Source of the DNA: Cheilinus undulatus
Lineage: Eukaryota > Chordata > Actinopteri > Labriformes > Labridae
DNA length: 64,000 nt
Assembly (NCBI RefSeq): GCF_018320785.1
Contig: NC_054875.1
Coordinates: forward strand, 3,105,001-3,169,000
Reading direction: 5' to 3'
The notes below the pieces were generated by a model. The model worked only from the letters and a program-made list of their open reading frames with translations, did not search any database and was not told the origin of the DNA. Shown in pieces: positions 1 through 14,605 of this stretch (its first letter is position 1; the number at the start of each line of letters is the position of its first letter). A program made the translations under genes and the position numbers.

Positions 1-839
1 GATCCAAACTGTTTGCTAGTCTGTGGATTTTTATACCTGGCCACAGACCAAGTTTCCTGACGTTTATCTGGACCTGATTTTAAGAACACAAAGCAGAGCC
101 TGAAGGCTCACATCAGCCTAGTCTATTTGGATGGATGTGAAACTAAATTCATGCTGAAGTTTTGTGAATACAAAGCCTTGGATCAGTTGATTCTCTGTAC
201 TGTAACTAGTTATTAAGGTTTAGGTAACCTGTGAAAACATGCTCTGTGGTTGAACATGTTTGTAAAACTTCAGGCTGAAGCCTATTTTAAAACAAGGTCA
301 GCAAACCCAGGATTTCTGACTTAATCTAATTTGTTTGTTTTTAACACCAGCTGAACTTTTAATTTATTTTTAATGTTGCGAATTCTCACAATACAGCTGT
401 AAACTTTCATATTTTGTCATTTGAGCTGTTCTAGACTAGACATTCACATATTTAAGTACCATTATGTCTCTGTACACATATTTCATCAGCTGAGGAGCTG
501 TACTGACAGCGGTTAACATCATTAAGATGTAGTTATTTTTTTTAAAAAGCACTTTCAGCTGAAATAAAACTGTTTAATGCTTATTCCCTGGTGATTTCTG
601 TCACTCATCCTTTCTATAACTCTGCAGCTGGACCAGCAGACTCGTGCTGACTGTGACTTCACATTCATCACCTTTACAGCCCGCCCACCGAGTGAGGGCA
701 GGTAGCAGGCAATGTGAGATTGTGTTTGCCGCATTAGTGGCAGTCACATGCTGCTTGGTATTTTATACTGGTATAAAGCTTTTAAATTACATCTAATCAC
801 CAGGTTTTACAGTAACTGTTCTTTAAGAAGAGTCCTCAC
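1..839. other. tpx2 intron or downstream DNA, no exon recognised
   Basis: This stretch follows the donor site of the last visible tpx2 exon on the minus strand. It should therefore be intron of that gene, with the C-terminal exons beyond position 1. I looked for the next conserved tpx2 exon on the minus strand and did not find it. A plus-strand acceptor-like site near 627 opens a short frame that stops at about 720, but it matches nothing I know. Confidence 0.5.
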
Positions 840-3800
840 TTGTTAAGTTTCTCGACCTCTTCTGCCTCCAGCTCAGCGCTGCTCTTCACCGTGGGTGGTC
901 TGCTCCTCTGATTGGTCATCAGGTGTGGGGTGTGAGGCTGGGTGAGCTTCAGGTGGTCGCCCCTCACTGGAGATGGACCTGAAAACAAAAGTCAACCATG
1001 TATTTTAGTTTCACTTGAATCCCACCCTGCACGTGCAACAAGGAACAGCTGACGAGACGACTTTGCGCTGAACATTCGACATCTCGGCTCACCTCTCGCG
1101 TGACTCTTGCGGCTGCGTAGGTGGTAGCGTTCAGGAGTTCGTTTCTGGAACTGAATTATCTGCTCGGCCATAGGTATGTAAGCGGCCGGCTCATCCACCT
1201 TCCTCTTTGAGCCGGTCGACAGGTTGAAGGGTTTGGGCACTGTAGCACCTCTTGGAGCCCTTGCCTAAGAAACAAACATTTCCACTTTTGTTAAATACGT
1301 CTGCACCTTAATTAGCATGAATGCATATTTTTATTTTCTGCATGCTTAACAATAACCAAAAAAAAAAAAAAAAAGCTGGTAGCTTGTAGAATGGTTTAAG
1401 ATATTTCAAAGCAACTACAAAATTGGGTTAGGCTGTCTTTAAAGAGTAGCTAAAGCCCTCAGACCACATTTTTTTTAACCTTTGCATTTGAACAACATAC
1501 AAGTAGCCGATTGGACCAGCAATCAGAGCACATGCCTCTACACACAGGGTTATAAAAAATAGCCTGATCTCTTTCACCCCACAGACAGCTGCAGCTTTAA
1601 GTCATCTCATATTTAAAGAAGTAAACTTACTGGAGATGAAGGTTTGCGGAGCTGGGCCACAAAGTCCACTTCCTTGTGAGCGGTGCTGGATGAAGTGGTC
1701 GTCTTTGACCGTGTGTTTGTGTTGAAGTGGAATTCTTTGGGCACAGTCGCTGAAAGGACCATTTTCTTTGGTGGTGGATCTGAAATAACAAAGGAAGGTC
1801 AACAAAAGTCCAGACTAGCTCTTTAACCAGCACATCAGTGAAGGGTATAAAGATACAGTCATGAAAGTTTCAAGATAAACATAGTGAACTTTTACTCACT
1901 TCCAGCCAGAGCAGCTTTGTAGCTCGCCTCATTCTTTTTGCGATGCAGAGCAACTTCCCTCTGCAGGTTCCTGATGCGCTCCAGCTCCTGTTCTTCAGAA
2001 CTGCATGGCCTGATTTAACAAATCAGAATAGAAAATATGAGTTTAAACCTAGATCAGGAACATTTATATCCTGAAGTCCAAATGGGTAATGCAGGACTGC
2101 TGTTTCTCTCGTTTCTGGAGGCTCACTCAGTGTTTGCAGGTGTTGGAGCTGCTGCCCGGGTGATGGATCTTCTGGTGTTTGTCTGCAGGGTCCTGCGCTG
2201 GGCATTAGCACTTCTTCGGACAGGTCGAGCTACAGGGCTCCTAAAATAAATGGCTACAGTTAAAGACTTGGAGAGCTACAAAGAGAATGCAGCATGGGGG
2301 CTGTAATGTGGTCAGAGAACTGAGAACCAGTCTGTGATGGTATTGGACCCACAAATCCAACAGCATCTATGAAGGTCCAAAGGACCCGCCGTTGTAATGA
2401 GCATATGAAAACACATTAATTATACTTACTTCTTCTGTTTCTTTTCTGGCGGTGCAGCCGGAGCGTTAGATTTACGTTTTAAAACCCTGAAAAAAATAAA
2501 TAAAACAGGATACATGAAAAAAAAATAAATAAAAACTTAGAAACTCTAAGGTTATTGATGAAACAAACACTGATTCATCTTAGAATAAACTCCTCCCAAA
2601 AAGGACTAATACTCAATTCTGCCAGTTTTTTTTTAATCACTAGACCAACTAAAAACACAGCCATTAACAAAAATTATGTTACAGCCTAGAAATAATCCTG
2701 TTCAGTTAAGTAGAGGGAATTGAAAGCAGCTAATAATTTAATATGGAAATGTAAACACTATAATTTCACCCTTGTCGATTCATTTAAAAAGCTAGCCAGT
2801 TCATTGAGATGTTTAAGAGTATAATTTACTTTTGGTCATTTAATGCAACACGTGATGTCATCAGCCTGCGTGCTGAGAGAACGTAGTCCGTTACGATCGT
2901 GGTGAAAGAGAGGAATGTACACGTTTGCTGCTGTTCTGAGTACTGGATGCTTTTACGACCAAACAATCCTAAAAAACAATACAGCACCGGGTAAAAAAAA
3001 TTTTGCAAAATGGAAGACGAAGTCCTAGTCTGTTCATGGGTGCAACAATTACAAAGCTGTCTAAAAAGGCCGCATAATTCTCTCTGCGACATTTTGTCAC
3101 ATTAAAACTTTAAATTTTAACTCTTAAAGCAAACTTTCATTACATTTAGGCTCACACCTGTAAGTGTTTTAATCTAAAATTACTTTTTGGATGAACTGAC
3201 CACAAAATTAATTTCCTTGAAGAGAAATACATTTTTAGTGTCTTTTTATTTCTGAATTTCAACAATTTTGGTAGAAAACTGCCGTCTGTCCCACGACCGA
3301 AAGATTAATTGATGATCTGGTGCGATTTTAGTCGACCAAGTTTTTCTTTGATTGACTACAGCCCTAGAAATCTGATGTACCCGACAGGAGTTAAAAAAAA
3401 CAAAGCTGGCAGACAAGAAAGCGTTTCTGGGCTAACCGCTATAATGTTCAATAAGGAAAGTGCCAATCTCCTATTTATATTTCCAACAACATTAACTTAT
3501 CTATGTAATGTAACTTGAAAAAAAAAACATGTTTATACAGATTATCATTAACACTGAACATACACAGGATAAAACAATTCAAACAAACTTTTGCGTGCTG
3601 CACAGCTCTGTTAGATCTAGATTTGTCAATGCAGTAAAGAAGCACAAACACAGGGACCGTACCTGACTGGCTGGGCAGGGGGTCGATTCGAGGTCCTTGT
3701 TTTTGGTCGGGCTCCATTTCGAGGAGGAGATGAACCACCCCAGGATGTGACCAGGTTTGAAGGTTGAGCTGAGGACTCACTGGGACCTGAAAAATATTCA

Positions 3801-5155
3801 TCAATCCATGATGAGGATAAAAAGCACAACACAAGACTCTGGACTGGACGCATGCAGGATCCAGTCATTTAAAACATCAGATTAAGACCAAAAACTTCTT
3901 GAGGATATGTGGGAAGTGAAAGTTAAGTCCAGTTTGGACCAAAGATTCATGACTAGACAAGCTGAAACCTGCAACTGACTGTTCTGGGGCATTCTCAAGG
4001 CCTGTCAGTTCATACTGCTGCAACTGGAGTCAACAATGCACCGTTAACATAAAAACAACTCCTTGCTTCAGTTTCCACTTCTGCCTTTCATGACTCTCTT
4101 AAAGCATACGATATGACAGTGAGATATCTGCTCACATTTCAATCCTGCTTTTGTTAAAGATTAAAAAGCAATTGCTCCCTAGGCCTAAACACAGTGCTCA
4201 ATAAATCTTCTCTTGCTTCTCTCCAAACCTCCAGCTGACCGTCTCTCTCTCAGCTGTGATTGGTGAACTCAAACACCACAACATCAGCCAGCAGCAATGG
4301 CAGTCCCCGGCAGTATCTTGTCTTGTTACGTCCCGAATCTTTGGTTTAAACCAAGATTTGATCTTACAAGTTTCCTGTTTTCATCAAATATTACCAATGT
4401 CATTGTACATGCTGTAAATTTGTTACATGCAGTTTTGTGTGCAGGAAAAGCAAGCTCCTTCAAGAACCATTAATCAGGACTGCACTGATTCTCTACACTG
4501 AAAAAAGACTATGGGTACTTTATTAACAATAGCAGTCAAAGCTGAGATAACTAACCAGAGTCCACATCCGTCTTTAGTGGAGTGACGATGGCTCTAGGCA
4601 GGTTGTGACTATCGGCTCTCATGAAGAGCCGGTCGACTCCCGGTGTCTGAAGGTGACCGTCTCCTACTCCGGCCTGTTGATCTGCAGGTTAAAAGAGACC
4701 GTCAGAGATCAGGAGGATTTTCATGGTTTCATGCCTGAAGTGCCTTTTCCTATGCATTTCAGGCAGCCAAAAAAAACCCAACCAATATCCAGTGGAGCTT
4801 ATGATGAAGTATTTATAGGAGTTGGTGCTGTGTAAATGAAACTACTAGCAATCTTAAAATGGTAAATACCATGCTAGGTGCTTAATGAAGACAAAATGCA
4901 TCTTCAAAATAATAAATATGTGCATCCTTTCCTGCTGATGAGACAGTTTCATGACAATTTCACTATGCAATGTGGGAGAAAAAACAACAAACTAGCTAAA
5001 GTTTCAAACAAACCAAGCACACTGACAGTGTGGAGAAACTTACCAAACCATGAATCATCATTTTCAGCATTCTCCAGCTCTTTCAAGTCAATAACGTTTG
5101 ACGGTGCATCAAATTCATACCGGTCAGAGGTATCAACGCAGTCACTTTCAGCCAT
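840..5155 (-). CDS. tpx2: TPX2 microtubule nucleation factor, 3' end outside the window
   Basis: TPX2 activates Aurora A kinase, nucleates spindle microtubules near chromatin under RanGTP control, and carries an importin-alpha-binding signal. Nine coding exons read on the minus strand in phase: 5155-5044, 4681-4556, 3786-3663, 2486-2430, 2240-2127, 2009-1900, 1779-1631, 1264-1093 and 978-840. They give about 367 residues from a start at 5155. The N-terminus (residues 10-40: DRYEFDAPSNVIDL, then DDSWF) is the Aurora A-binding segment. A basic KRK...EKKQKK stretch near residue 125 is a probable nuclear localisation signal. Later exons carry family blocks: VPKEFHFNT, KEVDFVAQLRKPSSP, and KPFNLSTGSKRK with FQKRTPERYHLRSR. 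The last exon ends AAC-AA before GTGAGG. An in-frame TGA just past the junction would otherwise end the protein early, but family length (human about 750 residues) argues for splicing. Identification is from memory of the family. Confidence 0.93.
2487..3662. other. tpx2 intron with a hAT-like terminus
   Basis: This intron lies between the third and fourth coding exons. Around 3290-3368 there is a sequence rich in GTCGAC/GATTGACTACAGCCCTAG. Read on the minus strand it begins CTAGGGCTGTAGTC, the usual end of a common fish hAT-like element. I could not fix its other end. The rest looks like unremarkable AT-rich intron. Confidence 0.4.
3787..4555. other. tpx2 intron, nothing recognised
   Basis: Intron between the second and third coding exons. 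I see no exon, RNA gene or clear repeat in it. Confidence 0.5.
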
Positions 5156-5182
5156 AATCCCAATCCGTTATCGACAACTCAC
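5156..5182 (-). other. tpx2: tpx2 5' UTR part in exon 2
   Basis: The first coding exon begins after a TTGTTTAG acceptor at 5184-5183 and has 27 bases of untranslated leader before the ATG at 5155. Confidence 0.7.
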
Positions 5183-5574
5183 CTAAACAAGAACAAAATT
5201 TTTAAAAGCTTTTATTTAGATAACTCATGGATTTTTTGCTCTAAACGTAATGCTGGCGAAAAGTCAAAAGGAATGTCTGAACAAGTGTGAGAATTTCATT
5301 CAAAATCATTCATAGACTATCTTTAAACATTCTCACCAAGTTAAAGGATATTGATGTTGTTCTTTTTGTAACTGCAGCCTGAAACTGTCCAAATTTTCAT
5401 ATAAGCTGTGAAAATGTTACCTTTGTATTGGTTAAACATCTTCTATGACTTTGTCCTTTCCCACAAAGTATTTGGTGGCCTTGGTTAAAGTGGTAAAACT
5501 CTAGATCCTCATTAACCTCATCTGATTAAGGCTTGCTGTACACATTTGAATATCAAAATTACAACTTTCCAAAC

Positions 5575-5950
5575 CCTACTGACTAGGGTGCAGGATATTA
5601 TTGTCATGATATTGGTATCAGTAGATAAAGCGTATAAAGTGAAATATCTTTATTAGCAGTTTAAATCATGTCAGTCTTGAAAGTGGTTAATTATGATGAA
5701 CCAGCAGGTATTGGTGGTTGCCTCAGGCACCACACACTAAAAGAGGCCCACTTTGAGCCCTCAACATTTTCAAAAAAGCCTCAAACAAAACAACCACCAG
5801 ACTGTCTACTTCCCCATTCCTCTCTCAGCTGACAGCTTTTCTAGCATAGAAGATACTTGGGGTTCTTTACAGTTAAAAAAGGGTGGTTATATATAGCATC
5901 AGCCAAAATATATTTGGAAATATAGGCGTATCTAATAGCAAAGAACCCCC
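5575..5950. mobile_element. dispersed repeat, hAT-like (copy 1)
   Basis: This intronic sequence is clearly related to 13345-13785 in the rhoA intron. Shared blocks in the same order include TTGGTATCAG, GGTATTGGTGGTTG/GGTATAGGTGGTTG, GAGGCCCACT, AACATTTT, AGCCTCAA and CTTGGGGTTCTTTA/CTTGGTGTTCTTTA. It is a decayed non-autonomous element; a part of the same family may also occur at 31930-32062. The hAT assignment rests on the GGATGCAC-type end seen in the other copies. Confidence 0.55.
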
Positions 5951-6185
5951 CACATATTGTTAAACTTACTTTTAGCAATCCAATCATAAAGATTCTAAGT
6001 TCTTTTGCATACTTCCAAGTCACCACATTATCATTTTTGTTGCCTGCTAACATTCCCTGCTGCACTTCTCTTCTTTTTATCTTTTCTACTTCAACACCAT
6101 TGTTGATTCCTTGTAGTTGTAGAGGCTAGGCAAGTTAATGGAATTAACTACAATAGCAATATCATGTCTTTCTGCAATATATATA

Positions 6186-6662
6186 CTAGGGCTGGGCAAT
6201 TAATCACAAATTACATTAAATCACAATTTGGCATGCTGCAATTTTCAAATCGCAGACGGTGCAATATTCCTGAAAAGTGTCAAAATACCAGTTTGATATG
6301 ATCATTTTCTTTTTATGCTTGACACATTCAAGTGTCTTCTTTATTTATTTATTTATTTATTATTTACAAAAATCCTACATTTCTTGCTCTTGTATTTATT
6401 TTTCCTCATCAAAATGAGAATAATATGAGAAATGATCATCCCTGTCAATGTAGCAATCAATATCAAATTGGCTATATGAGCCAAAATTGCAATAAGATAT
6501 TTCTTTTTAGTTTAATTTATCCAATATTGTGCTTGTTACTACACATAATGATTTCTTGCTAATGTTTGTCAAACAACATAAAATGAGTAACCTAAATAAT
6601 CGCAATATTGCAGGGGAAAAAATGCAATTAGATTATTTCCATAAATTGTTCAGGCCTAATAT
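6186..6662. mobile_element. hAT-like non-autonomous element in tpx2 intron 1
   Basis: The left end reads CTAGGGCTGGGCAAT, a common hAT terminus in fish. The right side ends in ATTGTTCAGGCCTAAT, roughly its inverted counterpart. The interior is AT-rich with recurring ATCGCAATAT-type stretches and a (TTTA)n run at about 6336-6362. No coding capacity is visible. Boundaries are approximate. Confidence 0.5.
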
Positions 6663-7937
6663 AAACTTCATTTATATAAAAAATTACAGTAGATCAAATC
6701 AGATAATACAAAATTAAATAAACCTGCAGAAAACACATGTTTCAGTGTCCACATTTGTTAGAGTTTACACTTTGTGTAACCATCTCAAGTTTTATGCAGT
6801 ACCAGTGTCTGAAAAATGCTGCACTTAAATCCAAAATAGCATAAGTTTAAATCTAGCTGGAGTTTCATTTGAGTGGCCCAAACAGGGGTACAGGTATTCT
6901 CATTTGTCTCTAATGAGAAATATGTACAAACCATGAGGGAAAAAATTTCTCCTTAAAACACAATTCTACACTTTGACTGTCATTATTTCACACTTGATCT
7001 ATATGTTGATGTAATTGCTCATATTGCCATAACATCGCAATTTATTGTAAAGCTTTAGTTTGCGAGCAGGTAAATCATACAAAGGGGTAGGCTAAAGAAA
7101 GCCTAAAGCCAACTAAACAGTGTATACTGCAACTTGTCAAAAAAACATCAAATATGGGACTACTAGCAAATTAAGGTCGAGTTTTCATTGATTTTTGATT
7201 TTACAACTCTAAATTAAGACTTGTTTGACTAATGTTCGTATTTGTATGCTGTGCAGATAACTGCAAAATAATAATGAAAAAAAAAAACAGCCAGAATAAC
7301 TATCAACCGGTGTACTGGGTCGGTTGGTGACCGTTTAAGTTGATGACTTTAAGGCGAATGGGTGGTACAACTGAGGCTGAAGGCAGATGGTTCTAGAGAG
7401 GCCTCTTGTTAAGATTTTTATCAATTCAAAAAGTATTTTCAGTTCATGTTCTAACTGTGTGATTACAACAGTTGTACTAAAAAATACAAAATAAAATAGA
7501 TTTGTTCGGACTTTTTCAACTCCCTTGTAACGACGACGACCACAGAAGAATTGAGCCCAACATCACAAGTTAACACGGTCACTCACTAAACCCTAACACC
7601 GTCGGAAAATAATGTCGAAATGACAAAACAGTGGCTCCTGTTACACTCTAATGTTAATGAATTGGTCTTAGCCGATAAATAAGATTTTGTTTTTTTAACT
7701 GTACATTAAGTAGAAGTTGCAGAGGGAAAACAAGCTAAGCAGCTAGCTACTGTTAGCTTACAAGAAGCTAAACATCATAAGTAAACGTTAGCAAGTCAAA
7801 ACTAACATTTACTGCTGACAAACAGATACGTCGTGTTCATACGTTGATACAATTATCTGTTAAACGGTTAATGATAAAAAGACAGGAGAAAATGATAGCT
7901 GAAAGGCCGTAAATATGAAATCTGTTGAAAAGCTTAC

Positions 7938-7990
7938 CGATTATGTCCGTTCACGGAGCGACCGTGATGAAACTGAAGCCAGACCGTTAA
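7938..7990 (-). other. tpx2: tpx2 non-coding exon 1
   Basis: On the minus strand a strong donor (CG before GTAAGC) sits at 7938/7937, and the only following exon that fits begins at 5182. The sequence upstream of the donor looks like a short 5' UTR exon. The transcription start near 7990 is a guess from the position of the promoter boxes. Confidence 0.55.
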
Positions 7991-8075
7991 CGTTTAAATT
8001 TCCTGCCCTTTGAAACAGCCAATAGCGTTTCAAGATTCATCAGCTCGATGCTCATTGGCTCATAAGGCTTAACTT
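7991..8075 (-). promoter_or_regulatory. tpx2: tpx2 promoter with paired CCAAT boxes and a CHR-like element
   Basis: Two CCAAT boxes in opposite orientation lie at 8019-8023 (CCAAT on the plus strand) and 8054-8058 (ATTGG), about 35 bp apart. A TTTGAA cell-cycle homology region-type hexamer is at 8009-8014, beside the proximal box. NF-Y sites spaced about 30-35 bp from each other and from a CHR are the known arrangement of G2/M genes repressed by DREAM and activated by MuvB-B-MYB-FOXM1, of which TPX2 is one. Motif positions are seen; function is inferred. Confidence 0.6.
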
Positions 8076-8089
8076 CCTGTCAACGTCTG

Positions 8090-8584
8090 AGCACGCTATC
8101 AGCACGTCAGAAAAAAAAAATAAAATATGATGAAAACTACGTGTGGGTTGATTAATACACAGGAGCGTTTATGTTTTCAAACCTGAATAAAGATGCCCGA
8201 TTACTTTTTCAAAAACAAACATGATATCTATTTGGCATATGACAGGAAACATTTGACTTTGAACACAATTTTGCAAGTGAGAGCAGTACTGAAGGAGTAA
8301 ATTACAGTAAAACAGGAAATAGTTGACTGGGAAAATACACAGTTTACTGGATTCTTTCTCCTAAATTAAAATGATTCTTCAGTGAGTAATAAATCCTTTT
8401 TCCCGGTTATGAAAATAAGAAATACCACACCATACAACTGAACTCTATCACCAAAGCATATCTCAAGCTCTGCAAGAAGCTTTTCTGTGTCTTTATCGTA
8501 TTAATATTAACATTATGATATAGCAAAATTAAAATGTAATTATTCAGAAGTTCAGCAGGTATGGTCTTTGCCATTTTTCAAGCT
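8090..8584. other. intergenic DNA, nothing recognised
   Basis: AT-rich spacer between the tpx2 promoter and the Tc1-like element. I see no gene or repeat signature. Confidence 0.5.
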
Positions 8585-10258
8585 CAATTCCTAAAAAAGT
8601 TGAGGCACTGTATAAAATGTAAATAAAAACAGAAGGCAAAGATTGTCAAACCTCATAAACCCATGTTTTCCTCACAGAAAAATGAAACATACCAGATGTT
8701 GAAGCCCAGACATTTGACCATTTTGTGAAAAATATAAGCTCATTTTGAATTTGAGGACAAATTCAAGCATGGCTCCGTCCAGACAAACTGTAGGAGTGGG
8801 CCATGGTTTCCTTTGTGAAGCATCCTCTCTTCTTTTAACAACAGTCTGTAAACATCTGGGATGTGAGAATACCAGTTTCTGGAATTTTAGGAGAAGAATG
8901 TTGTCCCATTCTTGTCTTCTGGCTGCTTGGCAGTCATGGGTCTTTGATTTTATGGTGCTCCAAATGTTTTCTATTGGTGAAATAGAAAGCAGCAGACCCA
9001 AACTCTTCCACTGTGAAGCCATGCTGTCCATGTGGTATGTGGTTTAGCACTGTCTTGCTGAAATAGTCACGGCCTTCCCCGTCTGGATGGATAATGTCGC
9101 TTTAAAGCTTCTATTTACTTTTCAGCATTGATAGTGCCTTTCCAATTGTGTAAGCTGCCCATAGACCTAAATGCGACCACATACCATCAGAGATGCAGGC
9201 TTTATAACTGTGCCAGGATAACAACCTGGATGGCCCCTCTCCTCTTCGGTCCCCAGGATGTGGTGCCTGTGGTTTCTAGAGAGAATTTCAAATTTTGATT
9301 CATCTGACCACAGAAAGTTTTCTATTCTGTCTCATTCTATTTGAATTGAGCCTTAATGCCATTCACATATGGCTTCTTCTCTCCATGATCCAGCTTTAAC
9401 TGTCATTTGTGGATGGCACCGCTAACTGTGATGACAGACGATGATTTCTGGAAGTGTTCCTGAGCCCATGTAATGATACCAATACTAAATTATATCCGTA
9501 TTTAATGCAGTGGCCGCTGAGGGCCCAAATATCATAAGCATCCAATACTGACCTTCAACCTTGTCCCTTGATTACAGATTTCTACAGATTCTGTTGAGTA
9601 TTTTGAGGATATTATAGACTGTAGATGGTGGGATATTAAAAGTCTTTGCAATTTTACACTGAGGAACATTTTTCTGAAATTGTTCCAAGATTTGTACACA
9701 CAGATTGATGAAACTCTGCCCATTTTCTCTGCCCTTATAAAATGCCCCTTTTATACCCAGTCATGTGACTGAACTGAGCACCACTTAACTTTTCCAGCCT
9801 ACCTTGCCCCACGTCCCTACATTTTTTAGACTTTTTGCTGCCATCAAATTCAAAATGAACGAAGATTTTGGTGACATGTCTCTGTTTCGACATCTGATGT
9901 TTATGTTGTATTTTGAATTAAATATAGGTTTATGAGAGAGAGAGTCTCTTGCGCTTCAGCCCCTCCACTAGTGGAGGTCGGTGCTCACAGAAGGACCAGC
10001 AACAAACAGAGGTGTTTCAGTGGGTAAACCAGGTAAACCCATGAAGAAACTGGAGCACAGGAATCACTTGATGACGTTTAATCAGTTGCAGAGGAAGCAC
10101 CTGATTAAACGTCATCAAGTGATTCCTGTGCTCCAGTTTCTTCATTGGGTTTACCTGGTTTACCCACTGAAACACCTCTATAGGTTTATGAGATTTGAAA
10201 ATAATTGAATTCTGTCTTTATTTACATTTTACACAGTGCCCAACTGTTTTTGTAATTG
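8585..10258 (-). mobile_element. decayed Tc1/mariner-like transposon, copy 1, with both ends
   Basis: The ends are inverted repeats: the left begins CAATTCC...CACTGTATAAAATGTAAATAAA at 8585, and the right ends in its complement (TTTACATTTTACACAGTGCC...GTAATTG) at 10258. The body matches a very common 1.4-1.6 kb Tc1-like family of fish. Transposase remnants lie on the minus strand, for example 9031-8672 with SPIENIWSTIKSK and a later RQEWDNI segment, where Tc1 transposases carry the last acidic catalytic region and C-terminus. Stops and frameshifts break the frame, so it is inactive. It is interrupted by a 241-bp insertion at 9938-10178. Confidence 0.75.
9938..10178. mobile_element. 241-bp insertion with long hairpin and 15-bp target duplication
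   Basis: The 15-mer TATAGGTTTATGAGA occurs at 9923-9937 and again at 10179-10193, exactly flanking this segment. The interior is a near-perfect foldback: 10009-10085 pairs with 10101-10178 with one extra base in the right arm, around a 15-base loop. The left part also holds a perfect 16-bp palindrome (CCTCCACTAGTGGAGG, 9962-9977). A 15-bp duplication fits a LINE-type endonuclease better than Tc1 (TA) or hAT (8 bp). No coding capacity is visible. Confidence 0.8.
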
Positions 10259-10800
10259 CAGGAATTTCTTGAAATCTTATTTTTGCTCTGTTTTGTTTAA
10301 TTGATGGGAGAATGTAGTCATATCTATTTTATTTAAAATCTTTAGACATCAGAAACTAAAAGCTCCACAGCTTCCATAATGATTGGCCCATCATGATTTT
10401 TACACTGGCATAGATGACAAAATGAACAAGGATCGTGGTAAATTTATTGGTGTGACAGAAAGTATTACTTATTGATGCTCAGAGTTAACTCACTGGAGGC
10501 AGGAACTATTAAAGGTTTTTCCTGTATGTATAGATGATGTTAGTGACACTTTTCAAAGTAGAGCGTCTCAGTAGGAAGAAGAAAGTGTAATATAACCTCA
10601 ACATCTTAAATCAAGTCGAAGAGGGTGTTTTTATTTATAGTGGGAGTTTATTTCCCTCTGAAGGGGGTCGACGCAGAAGTAAACAGCGTTTGTTCTTCCA
10701 CCCATGGTGAAACAAAACTGTCTAACATATAGAAATACATGTGTGAACAGTGATTAGCTACATTACTAGTCAATCATGTATTTTAAGCCCTCCATTGGTC
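10259..10800. other. intergenic DNA upstream of rhoA, nothing recognised
   Basis: Unique-looking spacer between the Tc1-like element and the rhoA promoter. No gene or repeat seen. Confidence 0.45.
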
Positions 10801-10804
10801 GAAA

Positions 10805-10870
10805 GTATGTGATGTGGGCGGGCTCAATCTTCGTGGCACTATCGGGGGGCGGGACTGTGAGGTCCAACAG
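10805..10870 (+). promoter_or_regulatory. rhoa: probable rhoA promoter, GC box
   Basis: A locally GC-rich stretch in AT-rich surroundings carries GGGGCGGG at 10846-10853, an Sp1-type box, and a GGGCGGGC at about 10816. It lies 0.6 kb upstream of the first coding exon. The non-coding first exon cannot be fixed; a good donor-like AG/GTACAA occurs near 11109. Confidence 0.4.
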
Positions 10871-11400
10871 GAAAAACTAAAGAAAGGCGAGTACCTTTGA
10901 TAAAACGGTTAAATATCGATTATAAATCCACTTAGAACGTATGTGTGACTATTTTTCTGTATGTCAGAGTAGTTGTTACAACCAGGAAGTGTATAACGGG
11001 CTGATAGTGGGATGTATCCGGCTTGACAGGAGGCCAACTGTCCCGAGAAAGTTAGCAGAGTTAGCAGGCTAACGGTTAGCTTCCGTAGAGGGAATGGAAA
11101 CTACTGTTAGGTACAAGTTTAACTGTCTTATTTTACAATAAATGTTGGCCAGTTTGGGTGTTAATGAAAATTACCAAATTAGTGAGTAAGTCCGTTAGTT
11201 ACGGCAGGAATAAATCCTCTATATAGGGAGTTATCAGATGAAATAGTCCCTAACGTTAAAGGCAAACCAGCAGTGAGGAAGTGAAGTTATAATGCAACGT
11301 CAACTTGCCAAATTCACTTCTTTCTGCACACAAGTTTATAAACTGTTGGCTGTTATGTAGTCCGATCAAAATGTAATTTCCAACTGTTCTTCAATTGTAA

Positions 11401-14605
<3,205 letters not shown>

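Noticed and set aside
627-722. Possible plus-strand terminal exon after a CTCTGCAG acceptor-like site
   Set aside because: The 25-codon frame matches no family I know, and no upstream exon or downstream poly-A signal supports it.
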